From the NCBI GenBank assembly GCA_039707655.1, contig CM077672.1, positions 199,058,537 through 199,122,536 of the forward strand: DNA of 64,000 nucleotides, given 5' to 3'. A program made the position numbers and the translations under genes. Position 1 is the first letter of the stretch. Every line of letters starts with the position of its first letter. Source of the stretch: Elymus sibiricus. Its lineage: Eukaryota > Streptophyta > Magnoliopsida > Poales > Poaceae. A model generated the notes under the pieces. The model was not told the origin of the DNA. It made no database searches and saw only the letters and a list, made by a program, of their open reading frames with translations. Positions 41,032 to 52,278 of this stretch are shown piece by piece.

Positions 41032-42652
41032 TGATGTCTACTACACAACTTATTCTTGTAGACTCGTGTTGGGCCTCCAAGCGCAGAGTTTTGTAGGACA
41101 GTAGCAATTTTCCCTCAAGTGGATGACCTAAGGTTTATCAATCCGTGGGAGGCGTAGGTTGAAGATGGTATCTCTCAAACAACCCTGCAACTAGCCAACA
41201 CACCCAATACAATGGTAAATTGTATAGGTGCACTAGTTCGGCGAAGAGATGGTGATAAAAGTGTAGTATGGATAGTAGATATAAGTTTTTGTAATCTGAA
41301 AATATAAAAACAGCAAAGTAGCAAGTAACAAAAGTGAGCACAAACGGTATTGCAATGCTTAGAAACAAGGCTTAGGGTTCATACTTTCACTAGTGCAATC
41401 TCTCAACAATGCTAACATAATTGGATCATATAACCATCCCTCAACGTGCGATAAAGAATCACTCCCAAGTTCCTATTAGCGGAGAACATAAGATAGAAAT
41501 TGTTTGTAGGGTACGAAACCACCTCAAAGTTATCCTTTCCGATCGATCTATTGAGCTATTCCTATAAGTTTCACAAACAGCCCTAGAGTTCGTACTAAAA
41601 TAACACCATATGATACACATCAACCAACTCTAATGTCACCTAGATACTCCAATGTCACCACAAGTATCCGTGAGTTGATTATACAATATGCATCAAACAA
41701 CTTCATAATCATAATATTCAATCCACACAAAGAACTCCAAGGAGCACCCCAAAGTTTATATCGGAGAAAAGATAATGAAAACGTGCATCAACCCCTATGC
41801 ATAGATTACCCCAATGTCACCTCGGGAATCCGCGAGTTGAGTGCCAAAACATACATCAAGTGAATCAATATAATACCCCATTATCACCACGGGTATTCAT
41901 ATGCAAGACATACATCAAGTGTTCTCAAATCTGAAATATTCAATCCAACAATAACGAAACCTCAAAGGGAAAAGATTCGATTCATCACAACAGGGATAGA
42001 GAGGGAAGAAACACCATATGATCCAACTATATTAACAAAGCTCGCGATACATCAAGATCGTGCCAAATCAAGAACATGAGAGAGAGATCAAACACATAGC
42101 TACTAGTACATACCCTCAGCCTCGAGGGTGAACTACTCCCTCCTCGTCATGGAGACCGCCAGGATGATGAAGATGGCCTTCGGTGATGATTCCCCCCCTC
42201 CGGCAGGGTGCCGGAAAAGGGCTGTAGATGAGATCGTGGAGGTACAGAGGCTTGCGGCAGCATAAAAACTCATCTAGGGTTATTTCTGGGGGTTTCTCTA
42301 TTTATAGGATTTTTCAGCGTTGGAATCAGGTCAGACAGAGCCACGTGGGCCCCACGAGGTACCAGGGCGCGCCTGGCGGGGTGGCGCACCCTGGTGCCTC
42401 GTGGGCACTGGGTGGCCCCCCTCCAGTAGGTCTTGGTTCCAGTATTTTTTATTTATGCCATAAAAAATCTCCAAAAAGTTTCATCCAATTCCAAGAACTT
42501 TTATTTCTGCACAAAAAACAACACCATGGCAATTCTGCTAAAAACAGCATCAGTCCGGGTTAGTTCTAATCAAATCATACCAAAACCATATAGAATTGTT
42601 ATAAACATGGCATGAATACTTCATAAATTATAGATACGTTGGAGACGTATCA
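41032..42652 (-). repeat. TE-5 3' LTR (left, 1621 bp)
   Basis: TGATGTCT...ACGTATCA. It lacks a stretch present in the right LTR around AACCAAATACAAGAAATCTCTTGTGT (near 41190). A GC-rich inverted repeat lies at about 42350-42405, and TATA CCTATAAATAG (minus) at 42298-42308. Confidence 0.92.
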
Positions 42653-45600
42653 GCATCCCCAAGCTGAATTCCTGCTCGTCCTTGAGTAGGTAAATGATAA
42701 AAGAAATAATTTATGAAGTGTGAATGCTAGCATAGTGCATAAGTTTGATCAATGATAAGTTCAATCACTTTTTCTAGCATCAATATATATCATAATTAGT
42801 AGTTCATCTCATAAAACTTCTCATGATCAAGTAGTAAGCTATTCACATGTTTAAAGTATAGGCCATAAACTTTCTTGAAAACTAACAAACTATGTTCTCA
42901 GTCATCAAACAATTGCAATTCATCTTATTTTCAGGAAGGGTCTATCTAAGAGCTTTGATCTAGCAAATTCCACATACTCAACCATCATTTAGTCTTCCAT
43001 GATTGCTGACACTCAAAGCATATTGTTAGAACAAACTGTTTCAGTCAAACACATAGGAAGCTTGGGGCTTAATGTTTCGCCTCCCAACTTATTTATCTCA
43101 AGGATAATGTCAACAATAATAACTCGTGATCATCTATATTCAACTGGATACATGTGCTTGGATCTTTCCCTACCACATGATGCTTGCCAACTAAAGAATA
43201 AATAGAGCGGAATAGGGATGAACATTAATGACTCTTGCATAAAAGTAAATATAGAAAAGTAAATACAGAAAAGTAAAAGATAGGCCCTTCGCAGAGGGAA
43301 GCAGAGGTTGTCATGCGCTTTTTGTTGTTGGATGCACAAGCCCTTAATGAAAAGGAACGTCACATTATATAGCCCCTTGTGATAGCAACCTTTATTATGC
43401 AGTCCGTCGCTTTTATTTCTTTACCATCACAAGTTTGTACAACGCTTATTTTCCCTTACAATAAAAGATCATACATATTTTAGGAGCAATTTTTATTGCT
43501 TTTTGCACCAATGACAACTTACTTGAAGGATCTTATTCAATCCATAGGTAGATATGGTGGACACTCATGGCAAGAAACTGGGTTTAAGGGTTTTTGGATG
43601 CACAAGTAGTATCTCTACTTAGTACAAATTTTTGGCTAGCAAAAGATCCTAAGCAAGCACCACATGTTAGAGGATCCATGAGAATATAACTTCTATGTGA
43701 ATATAAACAAACATAACTCATTACGTTGTCTTCCTTGTCCAACATCAACTACTTGATCAAGATTGAAAATAATTAATGGGGGCTCACAATCATAGAAGAT
43801 GTCCAAGATAGTATATTTATATGTGAAATTTCTCTTCCTTCAAAATTATTTCATGAATTGTTCAAGTGACCAATGCTATGTTTGTTAACTTTCAATAAAT
43901 TTTACCACTTATACTTCTTGTATGTGAAGTCACTACTCATCATGGGACAAGCATATGAAGCATATAAATTTCAACTTTATGATATTCAATTCATTTCAAC
44001 AATTTACTCATAGGATATAAGTGAAGAACAAGAGTAAATGACAAACTACTCCAAAAAGATATAAGTGAAGACCAAATGAGTAGTTAAGTAAATAGGTAGC
44101 TATGTGAGGACTCTCTCTCATTTAAAAATTTCAGATCTTATTATTTTATTCAAACAGCAAGAAAAACAAAATAAATGACATTCCAAGAATCGCACATATC
44201 ATGTGAAGAAGCAAAAACTTAGGCTCAACCACAACTGACCGATAGTTGTTGAAGAAGAAAGGTGGGATGCCTACCGGGGCATCCCCAAGCTTAGATGTTT
44301 GAGACTTCTTGAAATATTAATTTGGGATACCTTGGGAATCCCCAAGCTTGAGCTTTTGTGTGTCCTTAATTCCTCTCATATCATGGTTTCCCTAAATCTT
44401 AAAAACTTCATCCACACAAAACTCAACAAGAACTCGTGAGATAAGTTAGTATAAATCAACTCAAAACCTTAACATTATCTACTTTAGCAAATCACAAAAA
44501 TTATAATTAAACATTGCATACTAAATGCATCTTCATATTTAATACTCCTATCCACAAATAGAAACATTAAACACGCAAACATATGCAAACAATGCAACTA
44601 TAACAGCAATCTGCCAAAACAGAACAGTCTGTAAAGGGGAATAAGAATCCATACTTCCCTAACTCCAAAAAATCTGAAAAATTACCACGTGACAGAGAAC
44701 TCATGCATTCTTACTTTGTTAAAATTTCAGATTTTTATCATGTTCTGACTATTCAGGAATATTCTGGACATAACAGAAAACTTCCTGTGTTCAAACAGCA
44801 ACACATGAACTTGCAAACTGAGCATGGTAAAGGCTATAATTGGAATTTTATTGATCTAAAAGATACAAAACATGATTATTGATAGCAGAAAACAAATATC
44901 AACAGAAAAAAATGACGCTCCAAGCAAAACTCATATTATGTGACGAATAAAAATATAGCTCCAAGTGAGGTTACCGATAGTGTTGAAGACGAAGGAGGGG
45001 ATGCCTTCCGGGGCATCCCCAAGCTTAGAAACTTGAGTCTTCCTTGAATATTAACTTGGGGTGCCTTGGTCATCCCCAAGCTTATGGTCTTGCCACTCCT
45101 TATTCTCCTCATATCGATATCTCACCCAAAACTTGAAAACTTCAATCACACAAAACTTAACGGAACTTGTGAGATAGGTTAGTATGATAAAAATAAATCA
45201 TCCACTTACGTTCTGTCAAGACAAGATTCATAATTGTACTCACATAATGCCTACTGTAGTATATCATTTCCACAATTTATATTACTCAATATAAGCTATG
45301 GAAACACTAAAACAAGCAAACTATGCATCGAAAACAGAATCTGTCAAAAACAGAACAGCGTGTAGTAAGCGATTTAAAAACCATACTTCTGTACTTCGAA
45401 AAATTCTGAAAAATTATGAAAACGTATAAAATTTGTAGCCCTATACTGTGTAAAAATTTCAGAATTTTTTCACTCTCCATTACAGAATAGAAATTCCAGC
45501 ACTGGACGCAAAAGTTTCTGTTTTTGCACAGAATCAAATCAACAAGCATCCACACTTATCCCAAATGCTTTACTTGGCACATTATTGAAAGAAAAAATAT

Positions 45601-45700
45601 AAAACATGATTACCACACTATCTTAATCATGTGAACACAAAAAAAGTAGGGGTAAATGTTGGGTTGTCTCCCAACAAGCGCTTTTCTTTAATGCCTTTTT
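42653..45700 (-). other. TE-5 noncoding interior
   Basis: It holds the PPT at 42653-42665, the region shared with TE-4 (about 42670-43900), and two copies of the 734-bp tandem repeat. GGGGCATCCCCAAGCTTA motifs lie at 44276-44293 and 45010-45028, with secondary copies at 44334-44350 and 45070-45084. No coding frame. Confidence 0.7.
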
Positions 45701-45719
45701 AGCTAGGCATGATGATTTC

Positions 45720-46624
45720 AATGATGCTCACATAAAAGTAAAGAATTGAAACACAATGGGAGCATCATGAAGCATATAACTAGCACATTTAAGCCTAACC
45801 CACTTCCTATGCATAGGGATTTTGTGAGAAAATAATTTATGGGAGCAAGAATCAACTAGCATAGGAAGGCAAAACAAGTATAACTTCAAAATTTTCAACA
45901 CATAGAGAGGAAACTTGATATTATTGCAACACCTACAAGCATATGATCCTCTCTAATAATAATTTTAAGTAGCATCATGAATGAATTCAACAATATAACT
46001 ATCACATAAAGCATTCTTTTCATGACCTACAAGCATAGGAATTTTAGTACTCTCCACATAAGCAAATTTGTTCTCATCAATAATAGTGGGAGCAAATTCA
46101 ACAAAATAACTATCATCAGATACTTGATTGGCATAACCAAATTGAAAATAAAAATCATGATGACAAGTTTCATGGTTATCATTATTCTATATAGAATACA
46201 TGTCATCACCATAATCATCATAGATAGCAACTTTATTATCATAATCAATTGAAACCTCTTCCAAAATAGTGGAATCATCATTAAATAAAGTCATGACCTC
46301 TCCAAATCCACTTTCATCAATATAATCATCATAAATAGGAGGCATGCAATCATCATAATAAATTTTCTCATCAAAACTTGGGGGACTAAAAATATCATCT
46401 TCATCAAACATAGCATCCCCAAGCTTATGGCTTTGCATATCATTAGCATCATGGATATTCAAAGAATTCATACTAACAACATTGCAATCATGCTCATCAT
46501 TCAAAGATTTTACGCCAAACATTTTATTGAATTCTTCTTCCATCAATGGAGCACAATTTTCCTTTCCATCATTTACATGAAAGACATTATAAAGATGAAT
46601 AATATGAGGCAACCTCAATTCCAT
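45720..46624 (-). pseudogene. Acidic ORF of TE-5, degraded
   Basis: Starts MELRLPHIIHLYNVFHV at 46624. It is open for 145 codons to a TAG at 46187-46189, then remains recognisable in the same frame (NHETCHHDF, then FGYANQVS and PMLVGHEKN) with further stops. Relative to TE-2 it lacks 27 codons (81 bp) between IDES and FGEV, in frame. The TAG replaces AAG of TE-2. Same unknown protein as in TE-2 and TE-8. Confidence 0.6.
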
Positions 46625-46722
46625 TTTTTTGTAGTTTTATTTTTATAAAACCAAACTAGTGATAAACAAGAAACTAAAAGATTCAATTGCAAGATCTAAA
46701 GATATACCTTCAAGCACTCACC

Positions 46723-46740
46723 TCCCCGGCAATGGCACAA
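46723..46740 (-). other. TE-5 primer-binding site (degraded tRNA-Asp type)
   Basis: TCCCCGGCAATGGCACAA on plus. Three changes from the tRNA-Asp 3' end, two of them C/T or G/A transitions. Confidence 0.65.
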
Positions 46741-46750
46741 GAAAAGAGCT

Positions 46751-48394
46751 TGATGTCTACTACACAACTTATTCTTGTAGACTCGTGTTGGGCCTCCAAG
46801 CGCAGAGTTTTGTAGGACAGTAGCAATTTTCCCTCAAGTGGATGACCTAAGGTTTATCAATCCGTGGGAGGCGTCGGTTGAAGATGGTATCTCGCAAACA
46901 ACCCTGCAACCAAATACAAGAAATCTCTTGTGTCCCCAACACACCCAATACAATGGTAAATAGTATAGGTGCACTAGTTCGGCGAAGAGATGGTGATAAA
47001 AGTGTAGTATGGATAGTAGATATAGGTTTTTGTAATCTGAAAATATAAAAATAGCAAGGTAGCAAGTAACAAAAGTGAGCACAAACGGTATTGCAATGCT
47101 TAGAAACAAGGCCTAGGGTTCATACTTTCACTAGTGCAATCTCTCAACAATGCTAAGATAATTGGATCATATAACCATCCCTCAACGTGCGATAAAGAAT
47201 CACTCCCAAGTTCCTATTAGCGAAGAACATAAGATAGAAATTGTTTGTAGGGTACGAAACCACCTTAAAGTTATCCTTTCCGATCGATGTATTGAGCTAT
47301 TCCTATAAGTGTCACAAACAGCCCTAGAGTTCGTACTAAAATAACACCATATGATACACATCAACCAACTCTAATGTCACCTAGATACTCCAATGTCACC
47401 ACAAGTATCCATGAGTTGATTATACGATATGCATCAAACAACTTCATAATCATAATATTCAATCCACACAAAGAACTCCAAGGAGCACCGCAAAGTTTCT
47501 ATCGGAGAAAAGAAAATGAAAACGTGCATCAACCCCTATGCATAGATTACCCAAATGTCACCTCGGGAATCCGCGAGTTGAGTGCCAAAAAATACATCAA
47601 GTGAATAAATATAATACCCCATTTTCACCATGGGTATTCATATGCAAGACATACATCAAGTGTTGTGAAATCTGAAATATTCAATCCAACAATAACGAAA
47701 CCTCAAAGGGAAAAGATTTGATTCATCACAACAGGGATAGAGAGGGAAGAAACACCATATGATCCAACTATATTAACAAAGCTTCCGATACATCAAGATC
47801 GTGCCAAATCAAGAACACGAGAGAGAGAGATCAAACACATAGCTACTAGTACATACCCTCAGCCTCGAGGGTGAACTACTCCCTCCTCGTCATGGAGACC
47901 GCCGGGATGATAAAGATGGCCTCTAGTGATGATTCCCCCCCTCCGGTAGGGTGCTAGAAAAGGGCTGTAGATGAGATCGTGGAGTTACAAAGGCCTGCGG
48001 CGGCATAAAAACTCATCTAGGGTTATTTCTTGGGGTTTCTCTATTTATAGGATTTTTCGGCGTTGGAATCAGGTCAGACGGAGCCACGTGGGCCCCACGA
48101 GGTACCAGGGCGCGCCTGGGGGGTGGCGCGCCCTGGTGCCTCGTGGGCACTGGGTGGCCCCCCTCTAGTAGGTCTTGGTTCCAGAATTTTTTATTTATGC
48201 CATAAAAAATCTCCAAAAAGTTTCATCCAATTCCAAGAACTTTTATTTCTGCACAAAAAACAACACCATGGCAATTCTGCTAAAAACAGCGTCAGTCCGG
48301 TTTAGTTCTAGTCAAATCATACCGAAACCATATAGAATTGTTATAAACATGGCATGAATACTTCATAAATTATAGATACATTGGAGACGTATCA
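46751..48394 (-). repeat. TE-5 5' LTR (right, 1644 bp)
   Basis: Closely similar to the left LTR. A GC-rich inverted repeat lies at about 48098-48150 (ACCAGGGCGCGCC...GGCGCGCCCTGGT), with TATA CCTATAAATAG on minus at 48041-48051. Confidence 0.92.
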
Positions 48395-48399
48395 TGCAC

Positions 48400-49910
48400 C
48401 CACTCTGCCATGCAACTATTTAAGATTTTTGTTATTCTAATGCCACTGGTAAAATAAAGCAATGTCAGTCTTAGAAGTAACTACTGAACCTTAGTTCAGA
48501 ACTGCAACACTTATTTCCTATCGGCGGGAGTATATGTTGAACCAATGTATTGTTAAGATGATGTCTCTGTTAATATGAATCAGTTACACTATTTGAGAAA
48601 TGGTACTCTCCTGCTTTGTCGTTCTATCTACATGTTTAAGCAAGGTATTGTTAAGATAATGTCTCTGTTAATATGAATCAATGACACTGTTTGAGAATTG
48701 CTACTGTCCTGCTTTGTTTCCCATTAAAACAAGGTAGATATTTTTTCTTGTGGTCATATAAGTCATCTACCGTTATTGGTAAGTAATTGTTTCCTTTATA
48801 TCTCTTTGTGCAAACAGGAATATCAAAACTTCTACTCGTTGCTATTTCGATTTTGATTTCAGTTGAACTACACAAAAGGAGCCAATGTATTTAAGGCAAA
48901 CTGTTGCATTCTTGGGCCGAGTTGATCCTTCCACTTTGCAGAAAGAAGCATTCACTGGTTGCGGTACATTACAGCAGGAATAATCAAGAAGCTTTATAGA
49001 GTATTAGTAGACGCTGGTGACATGACTAGTCTGCAGAGCTCATGTGGCAACTCAAATGCATGTGAAGTGCAAGATTCTACAACCAGGAAAGGTATGACCA
49101 AGTCACTCGAGGACGCAGCTGTAACAAACGAGGTCAGCATCGGCCTTCATCCACATGATCGTGCTTTGTTATGTTGTGCTACTTATATTGTGATACTATT
49201 TTGAATAAATGTTTAATTGAAGCTATTGCATTGCTATCTTTTCCTGTTAAGATAATGATGATGATTATATTTGTGAGCGTATGTTTCATCAACTAGTACC
49301 ACTATTATAGTAATCACACTTTTTCTGTATTTATGCAGACTATTTATGGAGACACGGATGCTCAGCTTGATTTTAGTGGAACTGTACAAACTGTTCGGAT
49401 AGTTCGTGCCCTCCATAATACTTCATCATGGACAATACATCGAATGTTTCTCACATCATTCGTTGTCACCTTGAGCCACTAAACTAGCTACATGAAAGGA
49501 GCTACCAATGTGTTCAAGGCCTTGCAACATGTAAATACGAAATCCACCAAGCTACGCATGACACTCCTCGATTTCAGTGGAACTGCACAAAAAGATCAGC
49601 TGGTTAATCCAGCACAAGGTTCCATGTCAATGTGCAAACTGATGACAAACACCTCCCTTTCCACAATCATAGGCATTTGATATTTTGCAATGGCAAAACC
49701 TTCTCAAAGTTTGCTCATTGGTGTTCGCAAGAAGACATGCTTTTGATATTTTGGAATGGGAAGCCTTGTCAAATTTTGCTCATTGATGGTTAGCAAAAAG
49801 ACATACATTTGATATTTTGGAATGGGACGCCCTTTGCTGTCAGTAGCATCGATCAGTTTTTCTTTATTTGTGTCTTTAGTTGTGAAGTAAAAAATATTGG
49901 CTCTGATCGA
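48400..49910 (+). repeat. Tandem gene-like unit U5, 3' part
   Basis: Continues U5 after TE-5. It has three exon-2-like segments: after CTTTGTGCAAACAG (ends 48817), after TTTATGCAG (ends 49338, DAQLDFSGTVQTVR), and near 49560-49600 (LLDFSGTAQKDQ). An ORF at 48959-49204 (ITAGIIKKLYRVLVDAGD) contains ACCAGGAAAG^GTATGACC, a donor-like site. The end (CATCGATCAGTTTTTC... AATATTGGCTCTGATC, 49845-49905) matches the 3' block of U1 and U2. No exon 1 is visible for this unit. Confidence 0.5.
48484..48530. mobile_element. Stowaway MITE fragment (right half)
   Basis: TGAACCTTAGTTCAGAAC, GCAACACTTATTT and a terminal GGCGGGAG followed by TA resemble the right end of a Stowaway element. The left half is missing. 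Confidence 0.45.
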
Positions 49911-50040
49911 TTGTTGTGAATGTTAGGAATTGCCAGCCTGTGAGTTTGATTCCAATGTACAACCACGCTAAAAAACTTTATGGTACGTGTGAAACTGTGG
50001 CAAACAAAGTGATCACTGTGCGTCCTGACAAAAAATCCTA

Positions 50041-50436
50041 CTCCCTCCTTCCCAAAATAATTGTCTCAACCTTAGTACAACTTGGTACTAAAGTTAGTAC
50101 TCCCTCCGTACCGGTGCATAAGTCACATTACGAAAACCAAATAATCCCAAAACTCTAAGGCGCGGTGCATTAACTACCCACCTCGTTTTCTGTTTTTGCC
50201 ACGAAAAAAGAAATTAGCCAATAGGAGATGTGGGGCGTGTATGCATTCAATTACTTGAGACGACTTAGCATAACATGTAGTGGTTAATTCTCTAGATGCA
50301 ATAGCATTAATTAGCAAATAAACATCAAGTTCTCTCATTTTTCCCTCACCTTGGTCGCGGTGCACAATCTAAGATGACTTATATGCCTGGATAGAGGGAG
50401 TATAAAGTTGAGACATTTATTTTAGGATGGAGGGAG
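50041..50436. mobile_element. Stowaway (Tc1/mariner-type) MITE, interrupted
   Basis: Terminal repeats are CTCCCTCCTTCCCAAAATAA and its inverse TTATTTTAGGATGGAGGGAG. TSD TA lies at 50039-50040 and 50437-50438. Without the inner MITE it is about 93 bp, like the short wheat Stowaway family with GTACTAAAGTTAGTAC. It is split by the MITE at 50100-50400. Confidence 0.8.
50100..50400. mobile_element. Second MITE nested in the Stowaway MITE (301 bp)
   Basis: Left end CTCCCTCCGTACCGGTGCAT; right end inverse CTCCCTCTATCCAGGCATAT. TA duplicates flank it at 50098-50099 and 50401-50402. The interior is AT-rich without an ORF. Confidence 0.75.
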
Positions 50437-50438
50437 TA

Positions 50439-50963
50439 GTACGTATTGTTTTGCATGTTTTTCTAATGCTTCTGATACAACAATTCAAACTAACCGAACT
50501 AAATTCATTCAAACACGGCCGGATTTCAAACATGCCCGGATCTCATTACATTTCGGACATTCTTCAACTAAATAGCGGTGCTCATCTGGCTCTGGATGTA
50601 TAATTAATTAACCTAATCTAGCCGATAGAACCAATGCGGTGGATGCCTGCGAGGCCCAGGAAGGGAATGACCCGGAGCGAACGAAGAGACAGCAGTGGAT
50701 GCCCACGCTGAGGAAAGTACGAGGGTTGACTAGTTTGGCTTCGTTGTGAGGCTGCCATCACCGGAGAATAACAGGAGGTGTGGGTGAGTAGAGGGATGGC
50801 CTGGCCAGCGGTGGGAGTAGGAGGGGGCGGTGAGGCCTGCGCGGCAGCACAGCCGGCCATGGGAGGCGGGAGCAACCGGTCCCGCCGACGCTAGTTTGGG
50901 CGGTTAGAGCAAGAAGATCAGAGATTGAAGAAGCAGCACGGCCGTTGGATTAACATCCAACGG
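50439..50963. other. Unassigned DNA between MITE and TE-6
   Basis: The first 180 bp is AT-rich; 50620-50920 is GC-rich and has an 85-codon minus-strand frame (50618-50875) of Pro/Ser-rich composition with no recognisable homology. It ends with a perfect 9-bp inverted repeat CCGTTGGAT-TAAC-ATCCAACGG at 50942-50963. I cannot support a gene here. Confidence 0.4.
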
Positions 50964-52278
50964 TCACTGCTGCTAGAATTATTTTGGAATATATGTGATT
51001 TTTGGGAGGTGGAATCAACGCAAACGGAGGCCCACAGCCTCCACAAACCACCTTGGCGCGCCACCCCCCTGCCGTGTGGTGGTGCCTCGTGGGCACACCG
51101 TAAGTCGGTTGGGGCCCTTCTTTCGCCGCAAGGAAGTTAATATCCAGAAAAAAATCGTGTTAAAATTTCAGCGCAATCGGAGTTACGGATCTCCAGGAAT
51201 TTAAGAAACGGTGAAAGCCAGAAAATGGGAACGCGAAACAGAAGAGAACAGAGAGAGGGAGATCCAATCTCGGAGGGGCTCCTGCCCCTCCGCCGCCATG
51301 GCGGCCATGCACCAGAGGGGGAACTCTCCTCCCATCTAGGGGGGAGGCCAAGGAAGAAGAAGACGGAGGGGGGCTCTCTCCCCCTCTCTCCCGGTGGCGC
51401 CGAAACGCCACCGGGGCAATCATCGCGACGGCGATCTACACCAACAACTTCGCCGCCGTCAACACCAACTCTCTCCCCCTCTATGCAGTGGTGTAACACC
51501 TCTTCTCCCTGCTGTAATCTCTACTTAAACATGGTGCTTAATGCTACATATTATTATCCAATGATTTGTGGCCATCCTATGATGTTTGAGTAGATTCGTT
51601 TTGTCCTATGGGTTGATTGATGATCGTGATTGGTTTGAGTTGTATGTTTTATTTTGGTGCTGTCCTATGGTGCCCTCCGTGTTGCGCAAGCATTAGGGAT
51701 TCCCGCTGTAGGGTTTGCAATACATTCATAATTCTCTTATAGTGGACGGCTAGAGTGACAGAAGCTTACACCCGAGTAAGGGGGTTGTTGCGTACGGGAG
51801 TAAAGGGGACTTGATACTTAATGCTATGGTTGTGTTTTACCTTAATGATCTTTGGTAGTTGTGGATGCTTGCTAGAGTTCCAATCATAAGTGCATATGAT
51901 CCAAGTACGGAAAGTATGTTAGCTCATGCCTCTCCCTCATATAAAATTGCAATAATGATTACCGGTCTAGTTATCGATTGCCTATGGACAAATCTTTCTC
52001 TTGTGTTTCAAAAAGCTTTCTACTAAACAACTAACTTTTATTATCTTGCAAATTACTCCTAGTTTTATTCTCATTAAGTACTTCTAGTCTTATCCTTACA
52101 CCCGCAAAATAGTTTCATACTTGTTCTAGGTAAAGCGAACGTTAAGTGCGCGTAGAGTTGTATCGGTGGTCGATAGAACTTGAATGGAATATTAATTTTA
52201 CCTTTAGCTCCTCGTTAGGTTCGACACTCTTATTTATCGAAAAAGCTACAATTGATCCCCTATACTTGTGGGTTATCA
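50964..52278 (+). repeat. TE-6: Sabrina/WHAM-like LTR fragment, left-truncated
   Basis: The right end CTATACTTGTGGGTTATCA is a proper LTR terminus, and GCTCCTCGTTAGGTTCGACA with ATCGAAAA matches the end of the TE-4 LTR (GCTCCTCGTTGGGTTCGACA). The middle is a different family from TE-4. A GC-rich inverted-repeat region (CTTGGCGCGCC...GGTGCCTCGTGGG) lies at about 51050-51095. No TGATACG start was found, so the left boundary is approximate. It may be a solo LTR or the remnant of an element whose right junction cuts TE-7. Confidence 0.6.

Larger units (their letters stand above)
41032..48394 (-). mobile_element. TE-5: non-autonomous Athila-like element, sister of TE-2 (7.36 kb)
   Basis: TSD TGCAC lies at 41027-41031 and 48395-48399. 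LTRs are 41032-42652 and 46751-48394. The interior (42653-46750, 4098 bp) is collinear with TE-2 without TE-3. It contains a degraded acidic ORF and no gag or pol. Confidence 0.93.

Noticed and set aside
50618..50875. 85-codon minus-strand ORF as a gene
   Set aside because: Pro/Ser-rich, GC-driven, no recognisable motif, no conserved neighbour.
52142..52278. Apparent C-terminal extension of TE-7 RT
   Set aside because: These codons are the end of the TE-6 LTR, joined by chance in frame.
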